Below, piece by piece: positions 1-9,926 of a DNA stretch of 64,000 nucleotides (position 1 is the stretch's first letter; every line of letters starts with the position of its first letter). Location of the stretch: contig CAXBTE010000036.1 of the NCBI GenBank assembly GCA_963978545.1, positions 921,429 through 985,428 on the forward strand, given 5' to 3'. Below the pieces are notes generated by a model. That model did no database searches, had not been told where the DNA came from, and was given only the letters and a program-made list of their open reading frames with translations. Source of the stretch: Linyphia triangularis (Eukaryota; Arthropoda; Arachnida; Araneae; Linyphiidae). The position numbers were made by a program, and so were the translations under genes.

Positions 1-663
1 TGTTGTAACTTGGCAACATTGAAGTTCATTAATAGGAGATTCTTAAAAACGAAAATCTTAACAACCACTAAATATTAAGGGGGTCGAAAGTATCCCAAAA
101 AAGGACTGCATTTCAAACACTGAAAATTTCTGAATTTTACCTACATTTTGGGCTATAAACTGAATTAAGGGTCCTTTATTGGGCAGATTTGAAATAAAGT
201 GACTGCAAATCATATTTCTATTTTAAAACCAAAATCTGGAAGCATTTTGAGCCATTTTTTGGAAAAGTGATTTTTTCATAAAATTTCCTAAGGCTAACCC
301 CTTTGAAAAATTTCGAAAAATTTGAAAATTCAAAAAATTATTTTTTCAGTCACATTTGGACAGAATATGAATATAAAACATATTTCAGGTCCCCAAAAAA
401 AATTTGGTAGCATTTGAGCCACTATTTTCAAAGTTCAAAATTTCCCTTTGAAAATACATTGATTTTACAGTTTTTGAATTTTTACTCATAGTGTATTTGG
501 AGCACAGTATTGTAACTTGGCCACATTTAAGGTCTTCTATAGGAGATTCTTAAAAACGAAAATCTTAACAACCACAAAATATTAAGGGGGTCAAAATTTG
601 CAAATTTGTTTTTTTCAGTGGTACACATACATAATTTTTATACAGAGAGTTTTGGGAGCACAA
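1..663 (+). repeat. P unit 1 (complete, reference copy)
   Basis: Reference P unit. It is internally compound. The 5' block (about 1-92: aacttggcaacatt, then aggagattcttaaaaacg, then aaatattaagggggtc) is repeated in diverged form at about 508-597 (aacttggccacatt, the same aggagattctt string, and aaatattaagggggtc). Between them lie a segment with gggctataaactgaa and aagggtcctt (about 150-175) and a segment with ggaaaagtgattttttc, cctaaggctaacccc and gaaaaatttcgaaaaa (about 260-345). These two segments are the sources of the expanded 175-bp and 86-bp repeats further right. No coding potential was seen. Confidence 0.92.
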
Positions 664-1328
664 TGTTGTGACATGGCCACATTGAAGTTCATTAATAGGA
701 GATTCTTAAAAATGAAAATCTTAACAACCACTAAATATTAAGGGGGTCGAAAGTTTATCCCAAAAAAGGACGGCATTTCAAACACTGAAAATTTCTGAAT
801 TTTACCTACATTTTGGGCTATAAACTGAATTAAAGGGTCCTTTTTTGGGCAGATTTGAAATAAAGTGACTGCAAATCATATTTCTATTTTAAAACCAAAA
901 TCTGGAAGCATTTTGAGCCATTTTTTGGAAAAGTGATTTTTTCATAAAATTTCCTAAGGCTAACCCCTTTGAAAAATTTCGAAAAATTTGAAAATTCAAA
1001 AAATTATTTTTTCAGTCACATTTGGACAGAATATGAATATAAAACATATTTCAGGTCCCCAAAAAAAATTTGGTAGCATTTGAGCCACTATTTTCAAAGT
1101 TCAAAATTTCCCTTTGAAAATACATTGATTTTACAGTTTTTGAATTTTTACTCATAGTGTATTTGGAGCACAGTATTGTAACTTGGCCACATTTAAGGTC
1201 TTCTATAGGAGATTCTTAAAAACGAAAATCTTAACAACCACAAAATATTAAGGGGGTCAAAATTTGCAAAGTTGTTTTTTTCAGTGGTACACATACATAA
1301 TTTTTACACAGAGAGTTTTGGGAGCACA
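664..1328 (+). repeat. P unit 2 (complete)
   Basis: Nearly identical to unit 1 along its whole length. Private differences include tgttgtgacatgg at its start, aaaaatgaaaatc in place of aaaaacgaaaatc, and ggacggcatttc in place of ggactgcatttc. The close match implies recent duplication or ongoing homogenisation. Confidence 0.92.
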
Positions 1329-1988
1329 ATGCAACATTGAAGTTCATTAATAGGAGATTCTTAAAAACGAAAATCTTAACAACCACTAAATATTAAGGGG
1401 GTCGAAAGTTGATCCCAAAAAAGGACTGCATTTCAAACACTGAAAATTTCTGAATTTTACCTACATTTTGGGCTATAAACTGAATTAAGGGTCCTTTTTT
1501 GGGCAGATTTGAAATAAAGTGACTGCAAATCATATTTCTATTTTAAAACCAAAATCTGGAAGCATTTTGAGCCATTTTTTGGAAAAGTGATTTTTTCATA
1601 AAATTTCCTAAGGCTAACCCCTTTGAAAAATTTCGAAAAATTTGAAAATTCAAAAAATTATTTTTTCAGTCACATTTGGACAGAATATAAATATAAAACA
1701 TATTTCAGGTCCCCAAAAAAAATTTGGTAGCATTTGAGCCATTATTTTCAAAGTTCAAAATTTCCCTTTAAAAATACATTGATTGTATTTTGGAGTTTTT
1801 GAATTTTTACTCGTAGTGTATTTGGAGCACAGTATTGTAACTTGGCCACATTTAAGGTCTTCTATAGGAGATTCTTAAAAACGAAAATCTTAACAACCAC
1901 AAAATATTAAGGGGGTCAAAATTTGCAAAGTTGTTTTTTTCAGTGGTACACATACATAATTTTTACACAGAGAGTTTTGGGAGCACAA
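1329..1988 (+). repeat. P unit 3 (complete, short boundary deletion)
   Basis: Nearly identical to units 1 and 2, but its first bases read tgcaacattgaag. About a dozen bases equivalent to ttgtaacttgg are missing at the unit boundary. It also carries tacattgattgtattttgg near 1779, where units 1 and 2 read tacattgattttacag. The expanded unit carries the same variant in its right half (near 7038), so the two are closely related. Confidence 0.9.
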
Positions 1989-2250
1989 TGTTGTAACTTG
2001 GCCACATTGAAGTTCATTAATAGGAGATTCTTAAAAACGAAAATCTTAACAACCACTAAATATTAAGGGGGTCGAAAGTTGATCCCAAAAATGGACTGCA
2101 TTTCAAACACTGAAAATTTCTGAATTTTACCTACATTTTGGGCTATAAACTGAATTAAGGGTCCTTTTTTGGGCAGATTTGAAATAAAGTGACTGTAAAT
2201 CATAATTCTATTTTAAAACCAAAATCTGGAAGCATTTTGAGCCATTTTTT
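1989..2250 (+). repeat. P unit 4, left part (interrupted by repeat expansion)
   Basis: Begins as a normal P unit (tgttgtaacttggccac) and follows the reference as far as gccattttttggaaaagtg. There the 86-bp segment, normally single, starts to repeat. The unit resumes its normal order only at about 6931. The material between is made of the unit's own segments, not of inserted foreign DNA. Confidence 0.88.
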
Positions 2251-2832
2251 GGAAAAGTGATTTTTTCATAAAATTTCCTAAGGCTAACCCCTTTGAAAAA
2301 TTTCGAAAAATTTGAAAATTCAAAAAATTATTTTTTGGAAAAGTGATTTTTTCATAAAATTTCCCAAGGCTAACCCCTTTCAAAAATTTCGAAAAATTTG
2401 AAAATTCAAAAAATTATTTTTTGGAAAAGTGATTTTTTCATAAAATTTCCTAAGGCTAACCCCTTTGAAAAATTTCGAAAAATTTGAAAATTCAAAAAAT
2501 TATTTTTTGGAAAAGTGATTTTTTCATAAAATTTCCAAAGGCTAACCCCCTTTGAAAAATTTGAAAATTCAAAAAATTATTTTTTGGAAAAGTGATTTTT
2601 TCATAAAATTTCCTAAGACTAACCCCTTTGAAAAATTTCGAAAAATTTGAAAATTCAAAAAAATATTTTTTGGAAAAGTGATTTTTTCATAAAATTTCCT
2701 AAGGCTAACCCCTTTGAAAAATTTGAAAATTCAAAAAATTATTTTTTGGAAAAGTGATTTTTTCATAAAATTTCCTAAGTCTAACCCCTTTGAAAAATTT
2801 CGAAAAATTTGAAAATTCAAAAAATTATTTTT
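2251..2832 (+). repeat. 86/76-bp subrepeat array, block 1 (7 copies)
   Basis: Seven head-to-tail copies of the segment running from ggaaaagtgattttttc through cctaaggctaacccc to caaaaaattatttttt. Copies start near 2251, 2337, 2423, 2509, 2586, 2672 and 2748, with spacings of 86, 86, 86, 77, 86 and 76. The last copy runs into ttcagtcaaatttcg. Short copies lack one 10-bp gaaaaatttc module. The source is the single segment at about 260-345 of P unit 1. Confidence 0.92.
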
Positions 2833-4009
2833 TCAGTCAAATTTCGACAGAATATGAATATAAAACATATTTCAGGTCTTCAACTAAAATTTCCCAGCTA
2901 GTTTCAAAATTTCGTACAAAATCGTCTCCATTTCTGAGCAAACGCGTTATTTTGGATTTTTTTGAATTTTAACGACAGTTTGGGCTATAAAGCGATTTAA
3001 GGGACCTTTCTTGGATAGTTTTGATAAAAAGTAACTCTTAAGCATTCTCCTATGTTAACAGCTAAATTTGACACATTTCGGACATTTCCCAGCTAAATTC
3101 CAAAATTTCGTTCAAAACCGTCTCTATTTCTGTGCTAACGCGTTATTTTGGATTTTTCGGAATTCTACCAACAGTTTGGGCTATAAAGCGATTAAAGGGT
3201 CCTTTCTTGACAGTTTTGATAAAAAGTTACTTTTGAGCATTTTCAAAGCATTTCGGACAATTCCCAGCTAGTTTTAAAAATTGCTTTCAAATCGTCTCTA
3301 TTTCTGTGTTAACGCGTTATTTTGGATTTTTCTGAATTTTACCGACAGTTTGGGCTATAAAGCGATTTAAGGGTCCTTTCTTGACAGTTTTGATAAAAAG
3401 TAACTCTTGAGCATTTTCAAAGCATTTCGGACAATTCCCAGCTAGTTTGAAAAATATCGTTCAAAATCGTCTCTATTTCTGTGTTAACGCGTTATTTTGG
3501 ATTTTTCTGAATTTTACCGACAGTTTAGGCTATACAGCGATTTAAGGGTCCTTTCTTGACAGTTTTTATAAAAAGTTACTTTTGATCATTTTCAAAGCAT
3601 TTCGGACAATTCCCAGCTAGTTTTAAAAATTGCTTTCAAAATCGTCTCTATTTCTGTGTTAACGCGTTATTTTGGATTTTTCTGAATTTTACCGATAATT
3701 TGGGATATAAATCGATATAAGGGTCCTTTCTTGAACAGTTTTGATAAAAAGTAACTTTTGAGCATACTCTAAGGTCACAGCTAAAATTTTAAAGCATTTC
3801 GGACAATTCCCAACTAGTTTCAAAAATTGCGTTCAAAAACGTCTCCATTTCTGTGTTAACGCGTTATTTTGGATTTTTCTGAATTATACCGACAGCTTGG
3901 TTTATAAAGCGATTTGAGGGTCCTTTCTTGGGCATATTTAATAAAAAGTTACTGTAAACTATATTTCTATTTTAAAACCAAAATCTGGAAGCATTTTGAG
4001 AAATTTTTA
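2833..4009 (+). repeat. 175/197-bp subrepeat array, block 1 (6 copies), with P-type flanks
   Basis: The first 45 or so bases are P-type (gaatatgaatataaaacat). They lead into copies marked by ttaacgcgttattttgg at about 2941, 3137, 3311, 3486, 3661 and 3858, with spacings of 196, 174, 175, 175 and 197. Each copy contains cagctagttt, gggctataaagcgat, aagggtcctttctt and gataaaaagt. The middle of the repeat resembles P positions about 150-200. The block leaves through a P-type segment (atatttctattttaaaacc) at about 3958. Two short open frames here (2790-2972 and 3068-3271) are not considered genes. Confidence 0.9.
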
Positions 4010-4568
4010 GGAAAAGTGATTTTTTCATAAAATTTCCTAAGTCTAACCCCTTTGAAAAATTTCGAAAAATTTGAAAATTCAAAAAATTATTTTTGGAAAA
4101 GTGATTTTTTCGTAAAATTTCCTAAGGCTAACCCCCTTGAAAAATTTGAAAATTCAAAAAATTATTTTTTGGAAAAGTGATTTTTTCATAAAATTTCCCA
4201 AGACTAACCCCTTTGAAAAATTTGAAAATTGAAAAAATTATTTTTTGGAAAAGTGATTTTTTCATAAAATTTCCTAAGGCTAACCCTTTGAAAAATTTGA
4301 AAATTCAAAAAATTATTTTTTGGAAAAGTGATTTTTTCATAAAATTTCCTAAGACTAACCCCTTTGAAAAATTTCGAAAAATTTGAAAATTCAAAAAATT
4401 ATTTTTTGGAAAAGTGATTTTTTCATAAAATTTCCTAAGGCTAACCCCTTTGAAAAATTTGAAAATTCAAAAAATTATTTTTTGGAAAAGTGATTTTTTC
4501 ATAAAATTTCCTAAGTCTAACCCCTTTGAAAAATTTCGAAAAATTTGAAAATTCAAAAAATTATTTTT
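4010..4568 (+). repeat. 86/76-bp subrepeat array, block 2 (7 copies)
   Basis: Copies start near 4010, 4095, 4171, 4247, 4322, 4408 and 4484, with spacings of 85, 76, 76, 75, 86 and 76 and a final full-length copy. The order of long and short copies at the right end (86, 76, 86) matches blocks 1 and 3, so the blocks were copied as ordered sets. Individual copies carry small variants such as ttgaaaattgaaaaaatt near 4222. Confidence 0.92.
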
Positions 4569-6294
4569 TCAGTCAAATTTCGACAGAATATGAATATAAA
4601 ACATATTTCAGGTCTTCAACTAAAATTTCCCAGCTAGTTTCAAAATTTCGTACAAAATCGTCTCCATTTCTGAGCAAACGCGTTATTTTGGATTTTTTTG
4701 AATTTTAACGACAGTTTGGGCTATAAAGCGATTTAAGGGACCTTTCTTGGATAGTTTTGATAAAAAGTAACTCTTAAGCATTCTCCTATGTTAACAGCTA
4801 AATTTGACACATTTCGGACATTTCCCAGCTAAATTCCAAAATTTCGTTCAAAACCGTCTCTATTTCTGTGCTAACGCGTTATTTTGGATTTTTCTGAATT
4901 TTCCAGACAGATTGGGCTATAAATCGATTTAAGGGTCTTTTCTTGAACAGTTTTGATAAAAAGTAACTATTGAGCATTTTCAAAGCATTTCGGACATTTC
5001 CCAGCTAGTTTTAAAAATATCGTTCAAAATCGTCTCTATTTCTGTGTTAACGCGTTATTTTGGATTTTTCTGAATTTTACCGACAGTTTAGGCTATAAAT
5101 CGATTTAAGGGTCCTTTCTTGAACAGTTTTGATAAAAAGTAACTTTTAAGCATACTCTTAGGTCACAGCTAAAATTTTAAAGCATTTCGGACAATTCCCA
5201 GCTAGTTTCAGAAATTGCGTTCAAAACCGTCTCTATTTCTGTGTTAACGCGTTATTTTGGATTTCTCGGAATTCTACCAACAGTTTGGGCTATAAAGCGA
5301 TTAAAGGGTCCTTTCTTGACAGTTTTGATAAAAAGTTACTTTTGAGCATTTTCAAAGCATTTCGGACAATTCCCAGCTAGTTTTAAAAATTGCTTTCAAA
5401 ATCGTCTCTATTTCTGTGTTAACGCGTTATTTTGGATTTTTCTGAATTTTACCGACAGTTTGGGCTATAAAGCGATTTAAGGGTCCTTTCTTGACAGTTT
5501 TGATAAAAAGTAACTCTTGAGCATTTTCAAAGCATTTCGGACAATTCCCAGCTAGTTTTAAAAATATCGTTCAAAATCGTCTCTATTTCTGTTTTAACGC
5601 GTTATTTTGGATTTTTCTGAATTTTACCGACAGTTTGGGCTATAAAGCGAATTAAGGGTCCTTTCTTGACAGTTTTGATAAAAAGTAACTCTTGAGCATT
5701 TTCAAAGCATTTCGGACAATTCCCAGCTAGTTTGAAAAATATCGTTCAAAATCGTCTCTATTTCTGTGTTAACGCGTTATTTTGGATTTTTCTGAATTTT
5801 ACCGACAGTTTAGGCTATACAGCGATTTAAGGGTCCTTTCTTGACAGTTTTTATAAAAAGTTACTTTTGATCATTTTCAAAGCATTTCGGACAATTCCCA
5901 GCTAGTTTTAAAAATTGCTTTCAAAATCGTCTCTATTTCTGTGTTAACGCGTTATTTTGGATTCTTCTGAATTTTACCGATAATTTGGGATATAAATCGA
6001 TATAAGGGTCCTTTCTTGAACAGTTTTGATAAAAAGTAACTTTTGAGCATACTCTAAGGTCACAGCTAAAATTTTAAAGCATTTCGGACAATTCCCAACT
6101 AGTTTCAAAAATTGCGTTCAAAAACGTCTCCATTTCTGTGTTAACGCGTTATTTTGGATTTTTCTGAATTATACCGACAGCTTGGTTTATAAAGCGATTT
6201 GAGGGTCCTTTCTTGGGCATATTTAATAAAAAGTTACTGTAAACTATATTTCTATTTTAAAACCAAAATCTGGAAGCATTTTGAGAAATTTTTT
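4569..6294 (+). repeat. 175/197-bp subrepeat array, block 2 (9 copies), with P-type flanks
   Basis: Copies are marked by aacgcgttattttgg at about 4677, 4873, 5049, 5246, 5421, 5596, 5771, 5946 and 6143, with spacings of 196, 176, 197, then four of 175, then 197. The left part repeats block 1 at an offset of 1736 bp; the right part repeats it at an offset of 2285 bp (for example tatacagcgatttaagg near 3531 and 5816). The difference of 549 bp equals about three extra copies gained in the middle. A 60-codon open frame at 4526-4708 duplicates the one at 2790-2972 and is a by-product of the repeat. Confidence 0.9.
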
Positions 6295-6930
6295 GGAAAA
6301 GTGATTTTTTCATAAAATTTCCTAAGTCTAACCCCTTTGAAAAATTTCGAAAAATTTGAAAATTCAAAAAATTATTTTTTGAAAAGTGATTTTTTCGTAA
6401 AATTTCCTAAGGCTAACCCCCTTGAAAAATTTGAAAATTCAAAAAATTATTTTTTGAAAAAGTGATTTTTTCATAAAATTTCCTAAGGCTAACCCCTTTG
6501 TAAAATTTGAAAATTCAAAAATTTTTTTTTTGGAAAAGTGATTTTTTCATAAAATTTCCTAAGACTAACCCCTTTGAAAAATTTGAAAATTGAAAAAATT
6601 ATTTTTTGGAAAAGTGATTTTTTCATAAAATTTCCTAAGGCTAACCCTTTGAAAAATTTGAAAATTCAAAAAATTATTTTTTGGAAAAGTGATTTTTTCA
6701 TAAAATTTCCTAAGACTAACCCCTTTGAAAAATTTCGAAAAATTTGAAAATTCAAAAAATTATATTTTGGAAAAGTGATTTTTTCATAAAATTTCCTAAG
6801 GCTAACCCCTTTGAAAAATTTGAAAATTCAAAAAATTATTTTTTGGAAAAGTGATTTTTTCATAAAATTTCATAAGGCTAACCCCTTTGAAAAATTTCGA
6901 AAAATTTGAAAATTCAAAAAATTATTTTTT
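6295..6930 (+). repeat. 86/76-bp subrepeat array, block 3 (8 copies)
   Basis: Copies start near 6295, 6380, 6456, 6532, 6608, 6683, 6769 and 6845. The order of lengths (85, 76, 76, 76, 75, 86, 76, 86) is that of block 2 plus one extra short copy. The last copy ends in ttcagtcacatttgg, so the flanking P unit resumes exactly where the segment stands in unexpanded units. Confidence 0.91.
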
Positions 6931-7252
6931 CAGTCACATTTGGACAGAATATAAATATAAAACATATTTCAGGTCCCCAAAAAAAATTTGGTAGCATTTG
7001 AGCCATTATTTTCAAAGTTCAAAATTTCCCTTTGAAAATACATTGATTGTATTTTGGAGTTTTTGAATTTTTACTCGTGGTGTATTTGGAGCACAGTATT
7101 GTAACTAGGCCACATTTAAGGTCTTCTATAGGAGATTCTTAAAAACGAAAATCTTAACAACCACAAAATATTAAGGGGGTCAAAATTTGCAAAGTTGTTT
7201 TTTTCAGTGGTACACATACATAATTTTTACACAGAGAGTTTTGGGAGCACAA
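6931..7252 (+). repeat. P unit 4, right part
   Basis: Normal P order resumes after the expansions: cacatttggacagaatat, the ccccaaaaaaaatttgg segment, tacattgattgtattttgg, the diverged second aggagattctt block, and gttttgggagcacaa at the end. The gattgtattttgg variant links it to P unit 3. Confidence 0.88.
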
Positions 7253-7917
7253 TGTTGTAACTTGGCAACATTGAAGTTCATTAATAGGAGATTCTTAAAA
7301 ACGAAAATCTTAACAACCACTAAATATTAAGGGGGTCGAAAGTTGATCCCAAAAAAGGACTGCATTTCAAACACTGAAAATTTCTGAATTTTACCTACAT
7401 TTTGGGCTATAAACTGAATTAAGGGTCCTTTATTGGGCAGATTTGAAATAAAGTGACTGCAAATCATATTTCTATTTTAAAACCAAAATCTGGAAGCATT
7501 TTGAGCCATTTTTTGGAAAAGTGATTTTTTCATAAAATTTCCTAAGGCTAACCCCTTTGAAAAATTTCGAAAAATTTGAAAATTCAAAAAATTATTTTTT
7601 CAGTCACATTTGGACAGAATATAAATATAAAACATATTTCAGGTCCCCAAAAAAAATTTGGTAGCATTTGAGCCACTATTTTCAAAGTTCAAAATTTCCC
7701 TTTGAAAATACATTGATTTTACAGTTTTTGAATTTTTACTCATAGTGTATTTGGAGCACAGTATTGTAACTTGGCCACATTTAAGGTCTTCTATAGGAGA
7801 TTCTTAAAAACGAAAATCTTAACAACCACAAAATATTAAGGGGGTCAAAATTTGCAAATTTGTTTTTTTCAGTGGTACACATACATAATTTTTACACAGA
7901 GAGTTTTGGGAGCACAA
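7253..7917 (+). repeat. P unit 5 (complete)
   Basis: Full unexpanded P unit of about 665 bp, beginning tgttgtaacttggcaac as in unit 1 and carrying the same gggtcctttattgggc string. It shows that the expansion in unit 4 is confined to one unit. Confidence 0.92.
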
Positions 7918-7966
7918 TGTTGTGACTTGGCCACATTGAAGTTCATTAATAGGAGATTCTTAAAAA
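7918..7966 (+). repeat. P unit 6, truncated after about 49 bp
   Basis: Starts as tgttgtgacttggccac and continues to aggagattcttaaaaa, where normal units read on into cgaaaatcttaac. P sequence stops here and is not seen again in the window. Confidence 0.9.
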
Positions 7967-7975
7967 GTTGTTTCA
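7961..7975. other. Junction between the P and Q satellite families
   Basis: P sequence ends in taaaaa at about 7966, and Q sequence begins within tttcatgaga at about 7970. Between them is at most a four-base gttg that fits neither consensus cleanly (Q normally has acacg before tttcatgag). No target-site duplication, transposon end or long microhomology is visible. The join sits just before the start of Q subunit A, which may only reflect the unit phase chosen here. Confidence 0.75.
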
Positions 7976-9274
7976 TGAGAAAATCTCTGATTTAAGAATG
8001 ATTGCAGTTTCTTATCAAACAACTGCAATTATTGAGAATTTAAATCTGAAATTACTAAATACTAGTGCTCTTAGGGGTTTTTGATCATTTTATTATTTTG
8101 CGACAGAGCAAATTGCGTTCACACTTTCTGAACGTCACTTTAGAAAAGTTCTATTTTCAAAATGATTGAAGTATTTATGTTAAAAACTAGTCTGCATAGT
8201 AGTTGAAGTTTAAAATTATGAAATACTACCGAAAATATCTTTTTTTGACATTTTTTGAATTTTCGAAACAAAGATTTTAAAAGGCATTTTTTTTTTACGT
8301 TTTTTTAGAAAAGTGCTAAGAGTAGAATGATTGATGTTTTTGAATAAAAAACTAGTTTGTATTACAATTCAATTCTAAATTGATACAATACTGGGAAAAT
8401 TTGCTATTCTTGAACTTTATTTCAGTTTTTGACCCAAAGATTTCCAAACATCCTTTTTTCATGTTTCATGAGAAAAGCTCTAATTATACAATGATAGCAA
8501 TTTTTGAGTAAGAAACTGTATTTCCTAGGCCTTAAGGTTCAAAACTATTAAATACAAGTGAAATTAGCTAATTTTAAGCATTTTTTTTATTTTTCGAAAA
8601 AAACTTTTTTTCCGTTTTTACATGTTTCATGAGAAAATCTCTGATTTAAGAATGATTGCAATTTCTTATCAAACAACTGCAATTATTGAGAATTTAAATC
8701 TGAAATTACTAAATACTAGTGCTCTTATGGGTTTTTGATCATTGTATTATTTTGCGACAGAGCAAATTGCGTTCACACTTTCTGAACGTCACTTTAGAAA
8801 AATTCTATTTCCAAAATGATTGAAGTATTTATGTTAAAAACTAGTCTGCATAGTAGCTGAAGTTTAAAATTATGAAATACTAGCGAAAATATCTTTTTTT
8901 GAAATTTCTTTTAGTTTTCGAAATAAAGATTTTAAAAGGCATTTTTTTGACGTTTTATGAGAAAAGTGCTAAGTGTAGATTGATTGATGTTTTTGAACAA
9001 AAAACTAGCTTGTATTACAATTTAATTCTAAATTGATACAATACTGGGAAAAATTGCTATTTTTGAACCTTTTTTCAGTTTTTGACCCAAAGATTTCCAA
9101 ACACCCTTTTTTCATGTTTCATGAGAAAAGCTCTAATTATAATATGATTGCAATTTTTGAGTAAGAAACTGTATTCCCTAGGCTTTAAGGTTCAAAACTA
9201 TTAAATACAAGTGAAATTAGCTAATTTTAAGCATTTTTTTCACTTTTCGAAAAAAACTTTTTTTCCGTTTTTAC

Positions 9275-9926
9275 ACGTTTCATGAGAAAATCTCTGATTT
9301 AAGAATGATTGCAGTTTCTTATCAAACAACTGCAATTATTGAGAATTTAAATCTGAAATTACTAAATACTAGTGCTCTTAGGGGTTTTTGATCATTGTAT
9401 TATTTTGCGACAGAGCAAATTGCGTTCACACTTTCTGAACGTCACTTTAGAAAAGTTCTATTTCCAAAATGATTGAAGTATTTATGTTAAAAACTAGTCT
9501 GCATAGTAGTTGAAGTTTAAAATTATGAAATACTAGCGAAAATATCTTTTTTTGAAATTTTTTTAATTTTCGAAACAAAGATTTTAAAAGGCATTTTTTT
9601 GACGTTTTTTTAGAAAAGTGCTAAGAGTAGAATGATTGATGTTTTTGAATAAAAAACTAGCTTGTATAACAATTCAATTCTAAATTGATACAATACTGGG
9701 AAAATTTGCTATTTTTGAACTTTTTTTCAGTTTTTGACCCAAAGATTTCCAAACATCCTTTTTTCATGTTTCATGAGAAAAGATCTAATTATACAATGAT
9801 TGCAATTTTTGAGTAAGAAACTGTATTGCCTAGGCCTTAAGGTTCAAAACTATTAAATACAAGTGAAATTAGCTAATTTTAATCATTTTTTTTACTTTTC
9901 GAAAAAAACTTTTTTTCCGTTTTTAC
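9275..9926 (+). repeat. Q copy 3: reference type II repeat
   Basis: Subunits are A 9275-9438, B 9439-9601, C 9602-9765 and D 9766-9926. Type II is recognised by acgtttttttagaaaag at the start of C, then gagtagaatgattg, ttgaataaaaaactag, aacaattcaattc, aaacatcctttt at the end of C, and tacaatgattgc in D. Type I has acgttttatgagaaaag, gtgtagattgattg, gaacaaaaaactag, acaatttaattc, aaacaccctttt and taatatgattgc at the same places. Confidence 0.9.

Larger units (their letters stand above)
1..7966 (+). repeat. Satellite domain 1: tandem ~663-bp P units with an internally expanded unit
   Basis: The whole stretch is made of P-family sequence. Units begin (arbitrary phase) at tgttgtaacttgg or its variants and end with gttttgggagcacaa. 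Starts are 1, 664, 1329, 1989, 7253 and 7918. The unit starting at 1989 is about 5.3 kb long because two of its internal segments have been multiplied. All copies share one orientation. No reading frame carries a recognisable protein, and no RNA gene or transposase was seen. The family is not recognised by name. The assignment as satellite rests on direct tandem repetition visible in the sequence. Confidence 0.95.

Noticed and set aside
2790..2972. 60-codon open frame starting within the end of an 86-bp array
   Set aside because: It lies across the seam of two tandem repeats, has low-complexity Phe/Ser/Lys-rich composition expected of AT-rich DNA, no known motif, and an identical twin at 4526-4708 created by the 1736-bp duplication.
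3068..3271. 67-codon open frame in the 175-bp array
   Set aside because: It spans more than one copy of a non-coding tandem repeat whose other copies have stops or indels in the same frame; no domain is recognisable.
3520..3535. Telomere-like ttaggc at the end of tttaggc
   Set aside because: Single occurrences inside the 175-bp repeat (also near 5088 and 5811), never in tandem, so not telomeric DNA.
4526..4708. 60-codon open frame with the same product as the one at 2790
   Set aside because: Identity follows from recent segmental duplication and not from selection on a protein; the frame is open only at this seam.
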